The position numbers were made by a program, and so were the translations under genes. Source: Acidimicrobiaceae bacterium (lineage in GTDB: Bacteria; Actinomycetota; Acidimicrobiia; Acidimicrobiales; Aldehydirespiratoraceae). Taken from it: a stretch of 64,000 bases of DNA. The notes below the pieces were generated by a model. It had not been told where the DNA came from and did not search any database. It worked only from the letters and a program-made list of their open reading frames with translations. The stretch is from NCBI GenBank assembly GCA_009842325.1, contig VYFQ01000019.1:81979-145978 (forward strand), written 5' to 3'. Position 1 is the stretch's first letter. Each line of letters opens with the position of its first letter. This document shows positions 16,604-26,377 of the stretch, piece after piece.

Positions 16604-17698
16604 ATGAGCCGGCTGTCAGGGCTCGCCCTGGGTGCCGCGCTTGCGGCTGCGCTGGCCGCAGGCTGCGGGTCCGACCAGTCGCCGCCCTCGCAGGAGGCTC
16701 CGGACTCGGCCGCGCCGACGGTCGCCACCACCAGCTCCGCGCCCACCACCACGTCGACGACGACATCCACAACAACACCCCCGACCACAACGACGTCCAC
16801 CACAACCACGACGTCCACAACCACGACGTCCACGACCACGTCCACGTCCACCACAACAACGACAACCACGACCACAACCACCACGCTGCCGCCGCCCCCG
16901 CCGACGGTCACCGCTCCGGACCCGGTTCCCATCCCCGACATCGAGGGATGGGAACTCGTCTGGCACGACGAGTTCGACGGCGACGCCATCGACCTCACCA
17001 ACTGGACCTACGACATCGGAGGCTGGGGCTGGGGCAACGGCGAGGCCCAGTACTACACGTCGCGGCCTCAGAACGCCCGGGTCGAGAACGGGCTACTGGT
17101 CATCGAGGCCCACCAGGAGAAGTACGAGAACTCCTACTACACCTCGGCCCGCATGCTGACGAAGGGACTGAGGGAGTTCCAGTACGGGCGCTTCGAAGCC
17201 CGCCTGAAGGTGCCCTCCGGCGCGGGGCTGTGGCCCGCGTTCTGGATGCTCGGCGCCCATTTCGACCGCCATTCCGACGACCCCCAGAACCACTGGCCGT
17301 TCGTGGGCGAGATCGACATCATGGAGTACGTCGGGCGCGAGCCGGACCTGATCCTCGGCACCATCCACGGACCCGGCTACGCGGGGGCGGTCGGCCTGAC
17401 CAGATGGAATCGGCAGGACTACCTCATCGCCGACGACTACCACACATACGCGGTCGAGTGGGACTACGAGGGCATCACCTGGTTCTACGACGGCGAGCCG
17501 TACTACACCCTCACCCGGGACGCGACCGGCAACCGGGAATGGGTCTTCGACCACGAGTTCTTCATGATCCTGAACCTGGCCGTGGGCGGCCAGTTCCCCG
17601 GTCCGATCGCGCTGGACCTCGAGTTCCCCGTCGCCCTCTACGTCGATCACGTCCGGGTGTGGCAGCCCGTCGCCGAGACAGCGGAGGAGACCAGTTGA
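16604..17698 (+). CDS. Secreted GH16 family glycoside hydrolase lipoprotein (laminarinase-like)
   Basis: Extracellular endo-glycanase of 364 residues. A lipoprotein signal ends in LAAGC (C21). Residues 42-94 are a Thr-dominated linker (long runs of Thr with Ser and Pro), then a Pro stretch, then the GH16 jelly-roll from about residue 112. The catalytic block EIDIME (236-241) supplies nucleophile E236 and acid/base E241. GNGEAQYYT and GLWPAFWMLG are typical of the beta-1,3(4)-glucanase branch, so laminarin-type glucan is the favoured substrate; other GH16 substrates remain possible. An in-frame ATG at 16589 is an alternative start. The next gene starts inside its stop codon. Confidence 0.9.
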   Translation: MSRLSGLALGAALAAALAAGCGSDQSPPSQEAPDSAAPTVATTSSAPTTTSTTTSTTTPPTTTTSTTTTTSTTTTSTTTSTSTTTTTTTTTTTTLPPPPPTVTAPDPVPIPDIEGWELVWHDEFDGDAIDLTNWTYDIGGWGWGNGEAQYYTSRPQNARVENGLLVIEAHQEKYENSYYTSARMLTKGLREFQYGRFEARLKVPSGAGLWPAFWMLGAHFDRHSDDPQNHWPFVGEIDIMEYVGREPDLILGTIHGPGYAGAVGLTRWNRQDYLIADDYHTYAVEWDYEGITWFYDGEPYYTLTRDATGNREWVFDHEFFMILNLAVGGQFPGPIALDLEFPVALYVDHVRVWQPVAETAEETS

Positions 17699-20600
17699 GC
17701 AGCGCACCGACCGCCGACTCACAGCCCCAGGGAGGGGTCTGCGTCTCCGACGGCATCGAGTGGTACCGGGTCGAGAACTACGACCTGCTCGACCCGTTCC
17801 TGGTCAACGTGACCAGCCCGGGCGACCTCTGGCTGTTCGTGTCCAGCACGGGCGCGCTGACCGCGGGGCGACGCAGCCCGGGGCACGCCCTGTTCGCCTA
17901 CGAGACCGACGACCGCCTGCACCGCAGCGGCGGCCGGACCGGCCCATTCACCCTGGTCAGGGTCGGCGGCGTCGCGGATCCATGGGAGCCGTTCGCGCCC
18001 CATGCGCCCTGCGGCCAGGTGCGCAGGTCGGTGGCCAAGACGCTCTGCGGGGACCGTCTCACGTTCGAGGAGCACAACCCGGACCTGGGCCTCACCTTCC
18101 GCTACACGTGGGCCGCCGCGGCCGACTACGGACTGGTGCGCACTTGCGAGCTGACCGCATCGGCGGACGCCTCCGGATGCGATGTCGAGTTGCTGGACGG
18201 GCTGATCGACGTGCTGCCGGCCGGCGTGGATCTCGAGACCCAGCAAACGTCGAGCACGCTCATCGACGCCTACCGGCGCTCGGAGTTCGACCCCGAGTCA
18301 GGTCTGGCCCTGTTCACCCTCGAGACCCTGGTCGGCGACCTCGCCGAGCCGGCCGAGTCACTGCTGGCCTCGGTGGTGTGGTCGCGCGGGCTCGACGGCG
18401 CGGTCACGGCCATGTCCGACCGCCAGATGCGCAGCTTCCGCTCCGGCAAGGCCCTCGAGCCCGAGCACCTAGCCACCGGCGTCAAGGGCGCCTTCCTCAC
18501 CTCCGCGGCGGCCCGCATCAGCCCGGAGTCGCCCCTGCGGTGGACGATCGTGGCCGACGTCGACCGCGACCACGCCGACGCAGCCCGCCTGCGCCGGTGG
18601 CTGCGGACCGCCGACGCCAGCGCGTCCGGGGCGGCCACCAGCGCGGCGCTCGACCGGGCCCACCACGAGGTGATGAGCCTGATCTCCTACGCCGACGCCC
18701 GGCAGGAGACCGCCGACCGGGCCGCGGTCGCAAGCCACCTGGCCAACGTGACGTACAACTGCATGCGCGGCGGCGTGCCGGTGGACGACCACCGGGTGGC
18801 AGTGGCCGAGGTGGGCCGCTTCGTGGCCTCTCGCAACCGCCCCGCCGCTGTTCGTTTCGAGCAGCTCACAGGCGAGATCGAGGCCGTCGTCGAGCTCGAC
18901 GGCCTGCGGGATGCCGTGTCACAGGATGCGACGCTGGTCCGGCTGGTCAACGAGTACCTACCGCTGACGTTCAGCCGCCGCCACGGCGACCCGAGCCGCC
19001 CCTGGAACACCTTCCAGATCGGCGATGGCACCTCGGCGAGTGATCGGCTCTTCGCGTACGAGGGCAACTGGCGCGACATATTCCAGAACTGGCAGGCGCT
19101 CGTGCACAGCTTCCCCGGCTTCGCCGAGTCCTTTCTCGCCAAGTTCCTCAACGCCTCCACGATGGACGGCCACAACCCCTACCGGATCAGCAGCGAGGGA
19201 ATCGACTGGGAGACGCCCGGGGAAGGGGCCTGGTCGAACTTCGGCTACTGGGGCGATCACCAGATCGTCTACCTGCACAGCATCCTCGACGCGGTGCACC
19301 GGTTCCATCCGGACTCGCTGGAGGCGAGGCTCGACCGGCTCGAGTTCTCGTACGCCGACGTGCCCTACCGGATACTGCCCTACGACATCATGGTGAGCGA
19401 TCCGAAGAACACTCTGGAGTTCGATCACGCCGCCCAGGCGAGCGTCGACGAGCGGGTGGCGGAGATCGGCGCCGACGGGCGGTTGGTCCCAGGCGCTGAC
19501 GGAGGGGTGCATCACGCTTCTCTGACGGAAAAGCTGCTGGTACCAGCCCTGGCGAAGCTCTCGAGCCTAGTCCCGGGCGGGGGGATCTGGCTCAACACGC
19601 AGCGACCCGAGTGGAACGACGCCAACAACGCCCTGGTGGGCATCGGCGTGTCGGTGGTGACCGTGTTCCATCTGCGCGAGTACCTGGCGTTCCTCGATGG
19701 TCTCCTGGGACGGTCACCGGTGGCGGAGGTGCCGGTCTCGCCGGCGGTGCTGGAGTGGCTGGACGGCGTTGAAGCGGCTCTCGAAGCCCACCGCGTCCTG
19801 GCCCAGGAAGGCCCGATCACTGCCGAGGCTCGCCGAGGCCTGCTCGACCAGCTCGGTCGCTGTGGCTCCTCGTACCGCTCCCGCGTCTACGGCCGGGCGC
19901 CCGAGCCTGCAGCCGGGGCGAGCGTCGACGGGTTGCGGCGATGCATCCAGGCTGCCCTACCGCACCTCGACAGGATCGTGGCCGAAGCCTGGCGGACTGA
20001 CGGCCTGGCGCACGCCTACCAGCTGCTGCGGCTCCGGCCGGATACCGCTGAACTGGCGCCCCTCTACGCGATGCTCGAGGGCCAGGCAGCGGCCATGAGC
20101 TCATCTCTCGCAGGCCCGCGGGAGGTGATCGAACTGGTCGACGCCCTCTTCGGCAGCGAGCTGTACCGACCCGACCAGCGTTCATTCCTGCTGTACCCGG
20201 ACACTCCGCCGCCGCCGTTCATGGAGAAGAACCGGGTGCCTGACGGCCTGGTCGAGCCAGCTCTGAGCAGCCTGATCGGCGACCGCCACGGCATCGCGCA
20301 CCGCGACGAGGAGGGCAGCGTGCGCTTCGCGGCCCACCTGCGCCGGGAGCAGGACCTCGAGGATGCCCTCGATTCGCTGGACCCGGCACATCGGCTGGAC
20401 CCCGCCGGCCGCTGCGAGGTACTCGACGCGTACGAGGCGGTCTTCAGGCACCGGGAGTCCGCGGGCCGGTCACAGACGATGTACCGCTACGAGGGGCTTG
20501 GCTGCGTCTACTGGCACATGGTGATGAAGCTGATGTTCCGCTTGCAGCAGTGCATCTTCGCGGCGGCCGATGCCGGCTCCGACCGCAGCCTCCTGGCGGA

Positions 20601-21102
20601 GATGGTCCAGCGCTACCGGCGGGTCAGATCAGGTCTCGGTCCGTCCAAGACGGTCGCAGACCACGGCGCCTTCCCGCTCGACCCCCATTCGCACACACCG
20701 GGACACACCGGTGCTCAACAGCCGGGCATGACCGGTGCCGTCAAGGAGGGCATCCTGCTGCGCTGGGGCGAGCTCGGCCTGCGGGTCGAGGACGGATGCC
20801 TGCGCTTCGCCCCCGTGCTGCTGGACCCGGCAGAGTTCCTGGCCGCGGCGCGCCCGTGGCTGCCGCTGGGCCAAGGCGGACGCCTCGAAGAGGGAATGCT
20901 CGGCTTCACATATTGCGGCGCGTCAGTGGTGTATCGCCTGGATGACTCCGCGCCGTGGACGCGCGCCGTGCTGACCGACGGTCAGGAGGTCGCCGGTGTC
21001 GACGGGCTGGACCGCGGCACCAGCCGGGCCCTCTTCGCCCGTACCGGTGCCATAGCTCGGATCGACGTAGCGGTCCACCCAGCGGCCCTTCACCCGAGCT
21101 AG
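17695..21102 (+). CDS. Large cytosolic protein of unknown function, possible (alpha/alpha)6 carbohydrate-active enzyme
   Basis: Protein of 1135 residues without signal peptide or membrane span. The TTG at 17695 overlaps the GH16 stop; the much longer open frame upstream runs through GH16 out of register and is spurious. The first 300 residues look beta-rich (FVSSTGALTAGRRSPGHALF), the rest helical. The best conserved-looking block is around residues 440-530: WNTFQIGDG, YEGNWRDIFQNWQAL with D461, DGHNPYRI and FGYWGDHQIVYL. RD-x-x-Q resembles the catalytic segment (R-D-x-x-Q-D) of GH94-type phosphorylases, which also combine a beta-sandwich with an (alpha/alpha)6 barrel. Coupling to a secreted glucanase and an importer fits a cytosolic oligosaccharide-degrading enzyme. 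This is inference. I do not recognise a characterised family. Confidence 0.7.
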   Translation: MSSAPTADSQPQGGVCVSDGIEWYRVENYDLLDPFLVNVTSPGDLWLFVSSTGALTAGRRSPGHALFAYETDDRLHRSGGRTGPFTLVRVGGVADPWEPFAPHAPCGQVRRSVAKTLCGDRLTFEEHNPDLGLTFRYTWAAAADYGLVRTCELTASADASGCDVELLDGLIDVLPAGVDLETQQTSSTLIDAYRRSEFDPESGLALFTLETLVGDLAEPAESLLASVVWSRGLDGAVTAMSDRQMRSFRSGKALEPEHLATGVKGAFLTSAAARISPESPLRWTIVADVDRDHADAARLRRWLRTADASASGAATSAALDRAHHEVMSLISYADARQETADRAAVASHLANVTYNCMRGGVPVDDHRVAVAEVGRFVASRNRPAAVRFEQLTGEIEAVVELDGLRDAVSQDATLVRLVNEYLPLTFSRRHGDPSRPWNTFQIGDGTSASDRLFAYEGNWRDIFQNWQALVHSFPGFAESFLAKFLNASTMDGHNPYRISSEGIDWETPGEGAWSNFGYWGDHQIVYLHSILDAVHRFHPDSLEARLDRLEFSYADVPYRILPYDIMVSDPKNTLEFDHAAQASVDERVAEIGADGRLVPGADGGVHHASLTEKLLVPALAKLSSLVPGGGIWLNTQRPEWNDANNALVGIGVSVVTVFHLREYLAFLDGLLGRSPVAEVPVSPAVLEWLDGVEAALEAHRVLAQEGPITAEARRGLLDQLGRCGSSYRSRVYGRAPEPAAGASVDGLRRCIQAALPHLDRIVAEAWRTDGLAHAYQLLRLRPDTAELAPLYAMLEGQAAAMSSSLAGPREVIELVDALFGSELYRPDQRSFLLYPDTPPPPFMEKNRVPDGLVEPALSSLIGDRHGIAHRDEEGSVRFAAHLRREQDLEDALDSLDPAHRLDPAGRCEVLDAYEAVFRHRESAGRSQTMYRYEGLGCVYWHMVMKLMFRLQQCIFAAADAGSDRSLLAEMVQRYRRVRSGLGPSKTVADHGAFPLDPHSHTPGHTGAQQPGMTGAVKEGILLRWGELGLRVEDGCLRFAPVLLDPAEFLAAARPWLPLGQGGRLEEGMLGFTYCGASVVYRLDDSAPWTRAVLTDGQEVAGVDGLDRGTSRALFARTGAIARIDVAVHPAALHPS

Positions 21103-22250
21103 CCGCCCCAATCCTCGACGGCATCGGCCAGGCGCTGCACGCCCTCCATCAAGAGATCCGGGGCAGTGGCCAGCGAGATGCGCACGAACCGGCCCGAGCC
21201 GGGGCCGAAGGTGTCTCCCGGCACCACCGCCACATGCTTCTCGTTCAGTAGGCGCAGCACGAAGTCCTTGCCCGAGCTGCCGCTGCCGCTCACGTCGATC
21301 ATGAGGTAGAAGGCGCCCCGGGGTCGCACATGGGGGATGCCCCGGCCGGTCAGGAACTCGGTGACCAGGTCGCGCCGCTGCCGGTAGGCGTCTCGCATCT
21401 CGGCCACGCAGTCCTGCGGACCGGTCACCGCGGCGAGGGCGCCCATCTGCGCGGGAGCGTTGACGCATGACGTGATCGGCTCCTGGGCCCGCACGATCAG
21501 GGGCGACACGCCCGGCGGCACCACCAGGTAGCCCACCCGCCAGCCGGTCATGGCGTAGGTCTTGGAGAAGCTGAAGAAGGTGATCACCCGGCCGTCGGTG
21601 TCGAGCGGCGCGGCCGGCGTGTACGGCCCGTCGAAGGAGATCTCGTCGTAGACCTCGTCGGAGAAGACCAGCAGGTCATGCTGGCGGGCCAGTTCCATCA
21701 GCTCGCCTAGTGCGGCGGCATCGGTGACCGCGCCGGTCGGGTTGCCCGGAGAGTTGAGCAGGATGGCCTGTGTGCGTTCCGTGATCAGAGGCTCGACGTC
21801 GGCGGCCTGCGGGACCAGATCGGCCTCGGACCGCAGCGGGAAATGGACCGGCGCAATCTTCAGCAGCGTCATCATCTGGGCGTAGTTAGGCCAGCTCGGA
21901 TCGCCCAGCAGCATCTCCGCGCCGGGGTCCACCAGCGAGACCATGGCGCTATAGATCCCGGCCACCGCGCCAGAGGTCACCACCACCTGATCAGCGGTGG
22001 CATCTATGCCGTTGCGCTCGGTGACCTTGGCGGCCAGCGCCTCGCGCAGCGGAGGGATCCCGGCGTTGGAGGTGTACTTAGTGAAACCGTCGAACGCGGC
22101 CTCGGACGCGGCCTCGCAGACATGGCGAGGGGTGTTGAAGTTGGGCTCGCCCGTCTCCAGGCGGATGGCGCCGTCGATCGAGTTGGCCAGCTCCATGACC
22201 TCGCGTATGCCCGAGCGCGGCATACCCGCGATGGGCTGCGACGGCCTCAT
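21099..22250 (-). CDS. PLP-dependent aminotransferase, class I/II
   Basis: Cytosolic aminotransferase of 383 residues, aspartate-aminotransferase fold type I. LNSPGNPTGAV holds the Asn/Pro loop, FSDEVYDEI the pyridine-contacting Asp (D198) and Tyr (Y201), and SFSKTYAMTGWRVGY the PLP lysine K230. RFVRISLA near the C-terminus carries the substrate carboxylate Arg. The subgroup resembles aspartate/prephenate aminotransferases of actinobacteria. Its stop overlaps the stop of the convergent 1135-residue gene by four bases. It starts five bases after the ATPase gene at 22255-23334, so the two form a small minus-strand operon. The amino donor is not determined. Confidence 0.88.
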   Translation of the reverse strand: MRPSQPIAGMPRSGIREVMELANSIDGAIRLETGEPNFNTPRHVCEAASEAAFDGFTKYTSNAGIPPLREALAAKVTERNGIDATADQVVVTSGAVAGIYSAMVSLVDPGAEMLLGDPSWPNYAQMMTLLKIAPVHFPLRSEADLVPQAADVEPLITERTQAILLNSPGNPTGAVTDAAALGELMELARQHDLLVFSDEVYDEISFDGPYTPAAPLDTDGRVITFFSFSKTYAMTGWRVGYLVVPPGVSPLIVRAQEPITSCVNAPAQMGALAAVTGPQDCVAEMRDAYRQRRDLVTEFLTGRGIPHVRPRGAFYLMIDVSGSGSSGKDFVLRLLNEKHVAVVPGDTFGPGSGRFVRISLATAPDLLMEGVQRLADAVEDWGG

Positions 22251-22254
22251 TCCC

Positions 22255-23334
<1,080 letters not shown>

Positions 23335-23386
23335 CGACGCGATGGTACTGTGCGGCCTCGACCAGTGAGAAAAGGAGCGGTCGACT

Positions 23387-23923
23387 ATGAGCAGTTTCCG
23401 AGGCGATCTGGGCGGCTTGACGGCCGAGGAGATGGAGCAGTTCCTGGCGGGCAACCCCGTCGCCCGGCTCGCCACCCTCAAGCCCGACGGGTCGCCCTAC
23501 GTGATGCCGGTGTGGTACCAGTGGGACGGCGAGGCGCTGTACTTCGTCGGCCGCCAGCGGGCCCTGTGGTGCCAGTACATCAAGGCCGACGGCCGGGTCA
23601 GCGTGGTCATCGACGCCCCCCACAGCGACCCCGACGAGGCCGGCCAAGCGATGGAGATCCCCAAGGTCTACATGGAGGGCATCGCCACCATCGAGGAGGA
23701 GCCCAACATCGGGGGCCGCTGGGTGCAGGTCGCCGAGCAGATGTCGTACCGGTACCTCGGTCCCAACGGGCCCACCTACCTGGTCTCCACTCTCCAGCAG
23801 CCGCGCTGGCTGGTGAAGATGGTCCCCACCAAGATCAAGACCTGGAAGGGTGTCGGCTGGGCCCGGCGCTACTGGGTCGAGGACAGCGGGGGCCCGTCCT
23901 ACGAGGAGGCCCACGCCACCTGA
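23387..23923 (+). CDS. PPOX-class pyridoxamine 5'-phosphate oxidase-fold (FDOR-like) protein
   Basis: Split-barrel flavin/deazaflavin-binding protein of 178 residues. FLAGNPVARLATLKPDGSP is the classic first strand pair of PPOX/FDOR-B proteins, followed by VMPVWYQWDGEALYFV and later VVIDAP. Such proteins use FMN, F420 or sometimes biliverdin or haem; actinobacterial examples of this length often bind F420. The ATG at 23387 has AAAAGGAGCGG upstream. The substrate cannot be told from sequence. Its stop lies 65 bases before the following SDR. Confidence 0.8.
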   Translation: MSSFRGDLGGLTAEEMEQFLAGNPVARLATLKPDGSPYVMPVWYQWDGEALYFVGRQRALWCQYIKADGRVSVVIDAPHSDPDEAGQAMEIPKVYMEGIATIEEEPNIGGRWVQVAEQMSYRYLGPNGPTYLVSTLQQPRWLVKMVPTKIKTWKGVGWARRYWVEDSGGPSYEEAHAT

Positions 23924-23988
23924 CCGCAGAATCTCGGGACGACACCTGGTACCTACCGCACAAGACCAACCCGAGATCCGCTAGGAGG

Positions 23989-24768
23989 TTCACAGCGCCC
24001 AACCCGCTCGACCTTTTCCGTCTCGACGGACGCGCCGCCCTGGTTACCGGCGGCTCCAGGGGGCTCGGCGCGGTGATGGCCGAGGCCTTGAGCTATGCGG
24101 GCGCCAGTGTGGCCGTGACCAGCCGCAGCCACGGTGACGCGGAGGCCAAGGCAGCCGAGATCGCCTCCGCCACCGGGGGCCTGACGTCGGGCGTGGAGAT
24201 GGAGGCCACCGACGCAGCCTCGGTCGAGGCCGCGGTGGCCGCAGCTGTCGAGCGCTTGGGCGGACTCGACATCCTGGTCAACAACGCCGGGATCCTCGTG
24301 CGGGGCGCCATCGGTGATCTTGAGCCGGACCAGTTCGAGGAGTCTCTGGCCGTCAACGTGACCGGCCCCTGGCTGATCTGCCGGGCGGCGGCCCCGTACC
24401 TGTGGGAATCCGGCTGCGGGCGGGTGATCAACGTGTCGTCGACGTTCGGGCTGGTGGCCGCACCCGACCGAACCGCCTACACCTCCTCCAAGGGCGCCGT
24501 CGTCCAGCTGACGCGAGCCCTGGCCATGGAGTGGGCGCCGCGGGGGGTGAACGTGAACACGATCGCTCCCGGCCCGTTCCTGACCGACATGAACCGGGCG
24601 CACCAGCACAGCGAGCACAGCGTCAGGGTGATCGGCCAGGAGGTGGCGCTGCAGCGCTGGGGCGAGTTGCCCGAGATCGCCGGGGCGGTGATCTACCTGG
24701 CATCCGACGCGTCGTCGTACGTGACCGGCTCGGTGTTGACGGTGGATGGAGGCTGGACCGCGCATTAG
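23989..24768 (+). CDS. Short-chain dehydrogenase/reductase with no canonical start codon
   Basis: Classical SDR, about 259 residues. RAALVTGGSRGLGAV is the cofactor motif, NNAGIL the structural block, VSSTFG the Ser region, YTSSK the Tyr-x-x-x-Lys pair, and VTGSVLTVDGGW the C-terminus. A strong Shine-Dalgarno AGGAGG lies at 23983-23988, but the next in-frame codons are TTC ACA GCG CCC AAC, with no ATG, GTG or TTG before the cofactor motif. The first in-frame ATG is inside the Rossmann motif and would destroy it. Start coordinates are therefore nominal. Options are a rare start codon, an in-frame CTG at 23920 overlapping the PPOX stop, or a sequence error. It groups with the SDR and MBL genes downstream. 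Confidence 0.8.
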   Translation, partial: FTAPNPLDLFRLDGRAALVTGGSRGLGAVMAEALSYAGASVAVTSRSHGDAEAKAAEIASATGGLTSGVEMEATDAASVEAAVAAAVERLGGLDILVNNAGILVRGAIGDLEPDQFEESLAVNVTGPWLICRAAAPYLWESGCGRVINVSSTFGLVAAPDRTAYTSSKGAVVQLTRALAMEWAPRGVNVNTIAPGPFLTDMNRAHQHSEHSVRVIGQEVALQRWGELPEIAGAVIYLASDASSYVTGSVLTVDGGWTAH

Positions 24769-24802
24769 CAACGGGAAGCACCAAGTACAGGGGGAATCAG
24801 GA

Positions 24803-25591
24803 ATGAGCCGACGATTCGAGGGACGCAACGTCTTCGTGACCGGCGCCGGGAGCGGATTCGGTCGCCGCACCGCCGAACTCTTCGCGGCCGAGGGCGCCAG
24901 GAACCTCTACTTGGTCGACTACCAGCAGGAACGTCTGGACGCGGTCGCGCCGGTGATCGAGGAACTGGGGGCCACGCCGCACCTGCTCAACTGCGATCTC
25001 AGCGTCATGGAGAACTGCGCCGAAGCGGTGGAGCGGGCTCTGGCCATCGACCCCAAGCTCGACGTCATGGTGTCGAACGCCGCCGCCTGGGACCTGTCCG
25101 AGTTCGTCGACGTGAGCGACGCGACCTGGCGCCGGATCCTGTCTGTGAACCTCGACGCCTACTTCGTGCTGAGCAACCGGGCGGCCCGGGCGATGAAGGA
25201 GACCGGCGGCGGCGTGATCCTGTTCACGTCGTCGATCGCCGCTCTCGGGCACGGTCGAGGATGCACGCCCTACTGCGTGGCCAAGACCGGCGTAGTGGCC
25301 CTGGCCAAGGCGATCGCCGTCGAGTGCGCCCCCTACAACATCCGGTGCAACTGCGTCTCGCCGGGTCCGGGCGACACCCAGCAGTCGGTCGACATCGTGG
25401 GTGAGGAGTTGATGGACAGGTGGCGCGCCGAGGGCTTCCCGGCGGTACCCGCCAACCGGCTCACGTCGGTCGACGACATCGCCAACGCCTTCCTGTACCT
25501 CGCCTCCGACGAAGCCGCCTACGTGTCCGGAATCAACCTCGTCGTGGACGGCGCCCTCAGCGCCCAGACCTACGACGTACCCGAGAGCTAA
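24803..25591 (+). CDS. Short-chain dehydrogenase/reductase, paralogue A
   Basis: SDR of 262 residues. FVTGAGSGFG is the cofactor motif, VSNAAAW stands at the NNAG position, FTSSIAALG holds the catalytic Ser and YCVAK the Tyr/Lys pair. The ATG at 24803 is favoured over an upstream frame extension because it aligns with the start of its paralogue at 43226. The two proteins differ at about 43 of 262 positions by eye. In oxidative fucose and rhamnose routes, SDRs of this size oxidise 2-keto-3-deoxy-fuconate or -rhamnonate; that role is a plausible inference. It is followed 12 bases later by the metallo-hydrolase gene. Confidence 0.87.
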   Translation: MSRRFEGRNVFVTGAGSGFGRRTAELFAAEGARNLYLVDYQQERLDAVAPVIEELGATPHLLNCDLSVMENCAEAVERALAIDPKLDVMVSNAAAWDLSEFVDVSDATWRRILSVNLDAYFVLSNRAARAMKETGGGVILFTSSIAALGHGRGCTPYCVAKTGVVALAKAIAVECAPYNIRCNCVSPGPGDTQQSVDIVGEELMDRWRAEGFPAVPANRLTSVDDIANAFLYLASDEAAYVSGINLVVDGALSAQTYDVPES

Positions 25592-25603
25592 GGGGAGAAC
25601 CTC

Positions 25604-26353
25604 GTGAGACTCACATCTGATGTTCATCTGGTGGGCGGCGGCACGCTCAGCGGCTTCGGGGTCTCGTCAGACTTCGACGCGCACTGCTACCTGCTGGACG
25701 GCGGCGACGAGAAGGTGCTCGTCGAGTGCGGCATGGGAACGGAGACCGGTTACCAGCGAGTCACCGCCAACATCCGGGAGGCCGGCTGCGATCCGGCTGC
25801 GATCACGAGGCTGTTCCTGACCCACCACCACACCGACCACGCAGGGGGCGCGTCGGTCTACCGCGAGCGCCTCGGGCTGGCTGTCGCGACCGGAGCCGCC
25901 ACTGGGCGGGCGCTCGAGGAGGGCGACCATGAGGCCACGTCCTTTGCTCTGGCTCAGGCCGCCGGGATCTTCCCCGACGGCTACTCCTACGAGCCCTGTC
26001 CTGTCGATGACCTGCTGACCGACGGCGCCCAACGATCGGTGGGCCGGTTGACGCTCACCTATCTCGACACGCCGGGCCACTGCGGCGGGCACGGGTCGTA
26101 TCTGGTGGAAGGGGGCGAGCAGACGTACCTCTTCGCCGGCGATGCTGTGTTCGCGTGGGGCAAGCTGCACTTGCAGGCCATTCCGGACTGTGACCTTCAG
26201 GCCTCGCTCGCGACCGTGCTGGCGCTGGCCGAGCTGGAGTTCGATGCGCTCCTCCCGGGCCACGGCGCCATCGCCCTCCATGACGGCAAGGCACACATCG
26301 GAATGGCCAAGGACGCGATCGATCAGCTCGCCGTGCCGCCGAGACTGGTCTGA
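25604..26353 (+). CDS. Metallo-beta-lactamase-fold hydrolase
   Basis: Cytosolic hydrolase of 249 residues. The metal motif T-H-H-H-T-D-H (H74, H76, D78, H79) is complete, with further metal ligands in TPGHCGGHGS, FAGDAVF and LLPGHGAIAL. The GTG at 25604 is preceded by AAGGGGAG. Members of this fold hydrolyse thioesters, lactones or other acyl compounds. Here it follows two SDRs, so hydrolysis of a lactone or diketo-acid intermediate is conceivable but unproven. It converges with the enolase-superfamily gene on the other strand, 24 bases apart. Confidence 0.83.
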   Translation: MRLTSDVHLVGGGTLSGFGVSSDFDAHCYLLDGGDEKVLVECGMGTETGYQRVTANIREAGCDPAAITRLFLTHHHTDHAGGASVYRERLGLAVATGAATGRALEEGDHEATSFALAQAAGIFPDGYSYEPCPVDDLLTDGAQRSVGRLTLTYLDTPGHCGGHGSYLVEGGEQTYLFAGDAVFAWGKLHLQAIPDCDLQASLATVLALAELEFDALLPGHGAIALHDGKAHIGMAKDAIDQLAVPPRLV

Positions 26354-26377
26354 GCCGAAGAGCGTCGAAGCGCAGGA

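Noticed and set aside
16720..16890. Tandem-repeat or CRISPR-like appearance of the ACC/ACG-rich stretch
   Set aside because: The units are irregular and encode the Thr-rich linker of the GH16 lipoprotein; there are no spacers.
16504..17694. N-terminal extension of the 1135-residue gene through GH16
   Set aside because: It is a shadow of the GH16 gene: low-complexity residues mirror the Thr-rich linker in another frame. The TTG at 17695 is the sensible start.
15497..17698. Open frame of 733 codons ending with the GH16 gene
   Set aside because: Its first two thirds run through the dehydratase and SDR genes in another frame and have no family features; the GH16 lipoprotein signal begins at 16604.
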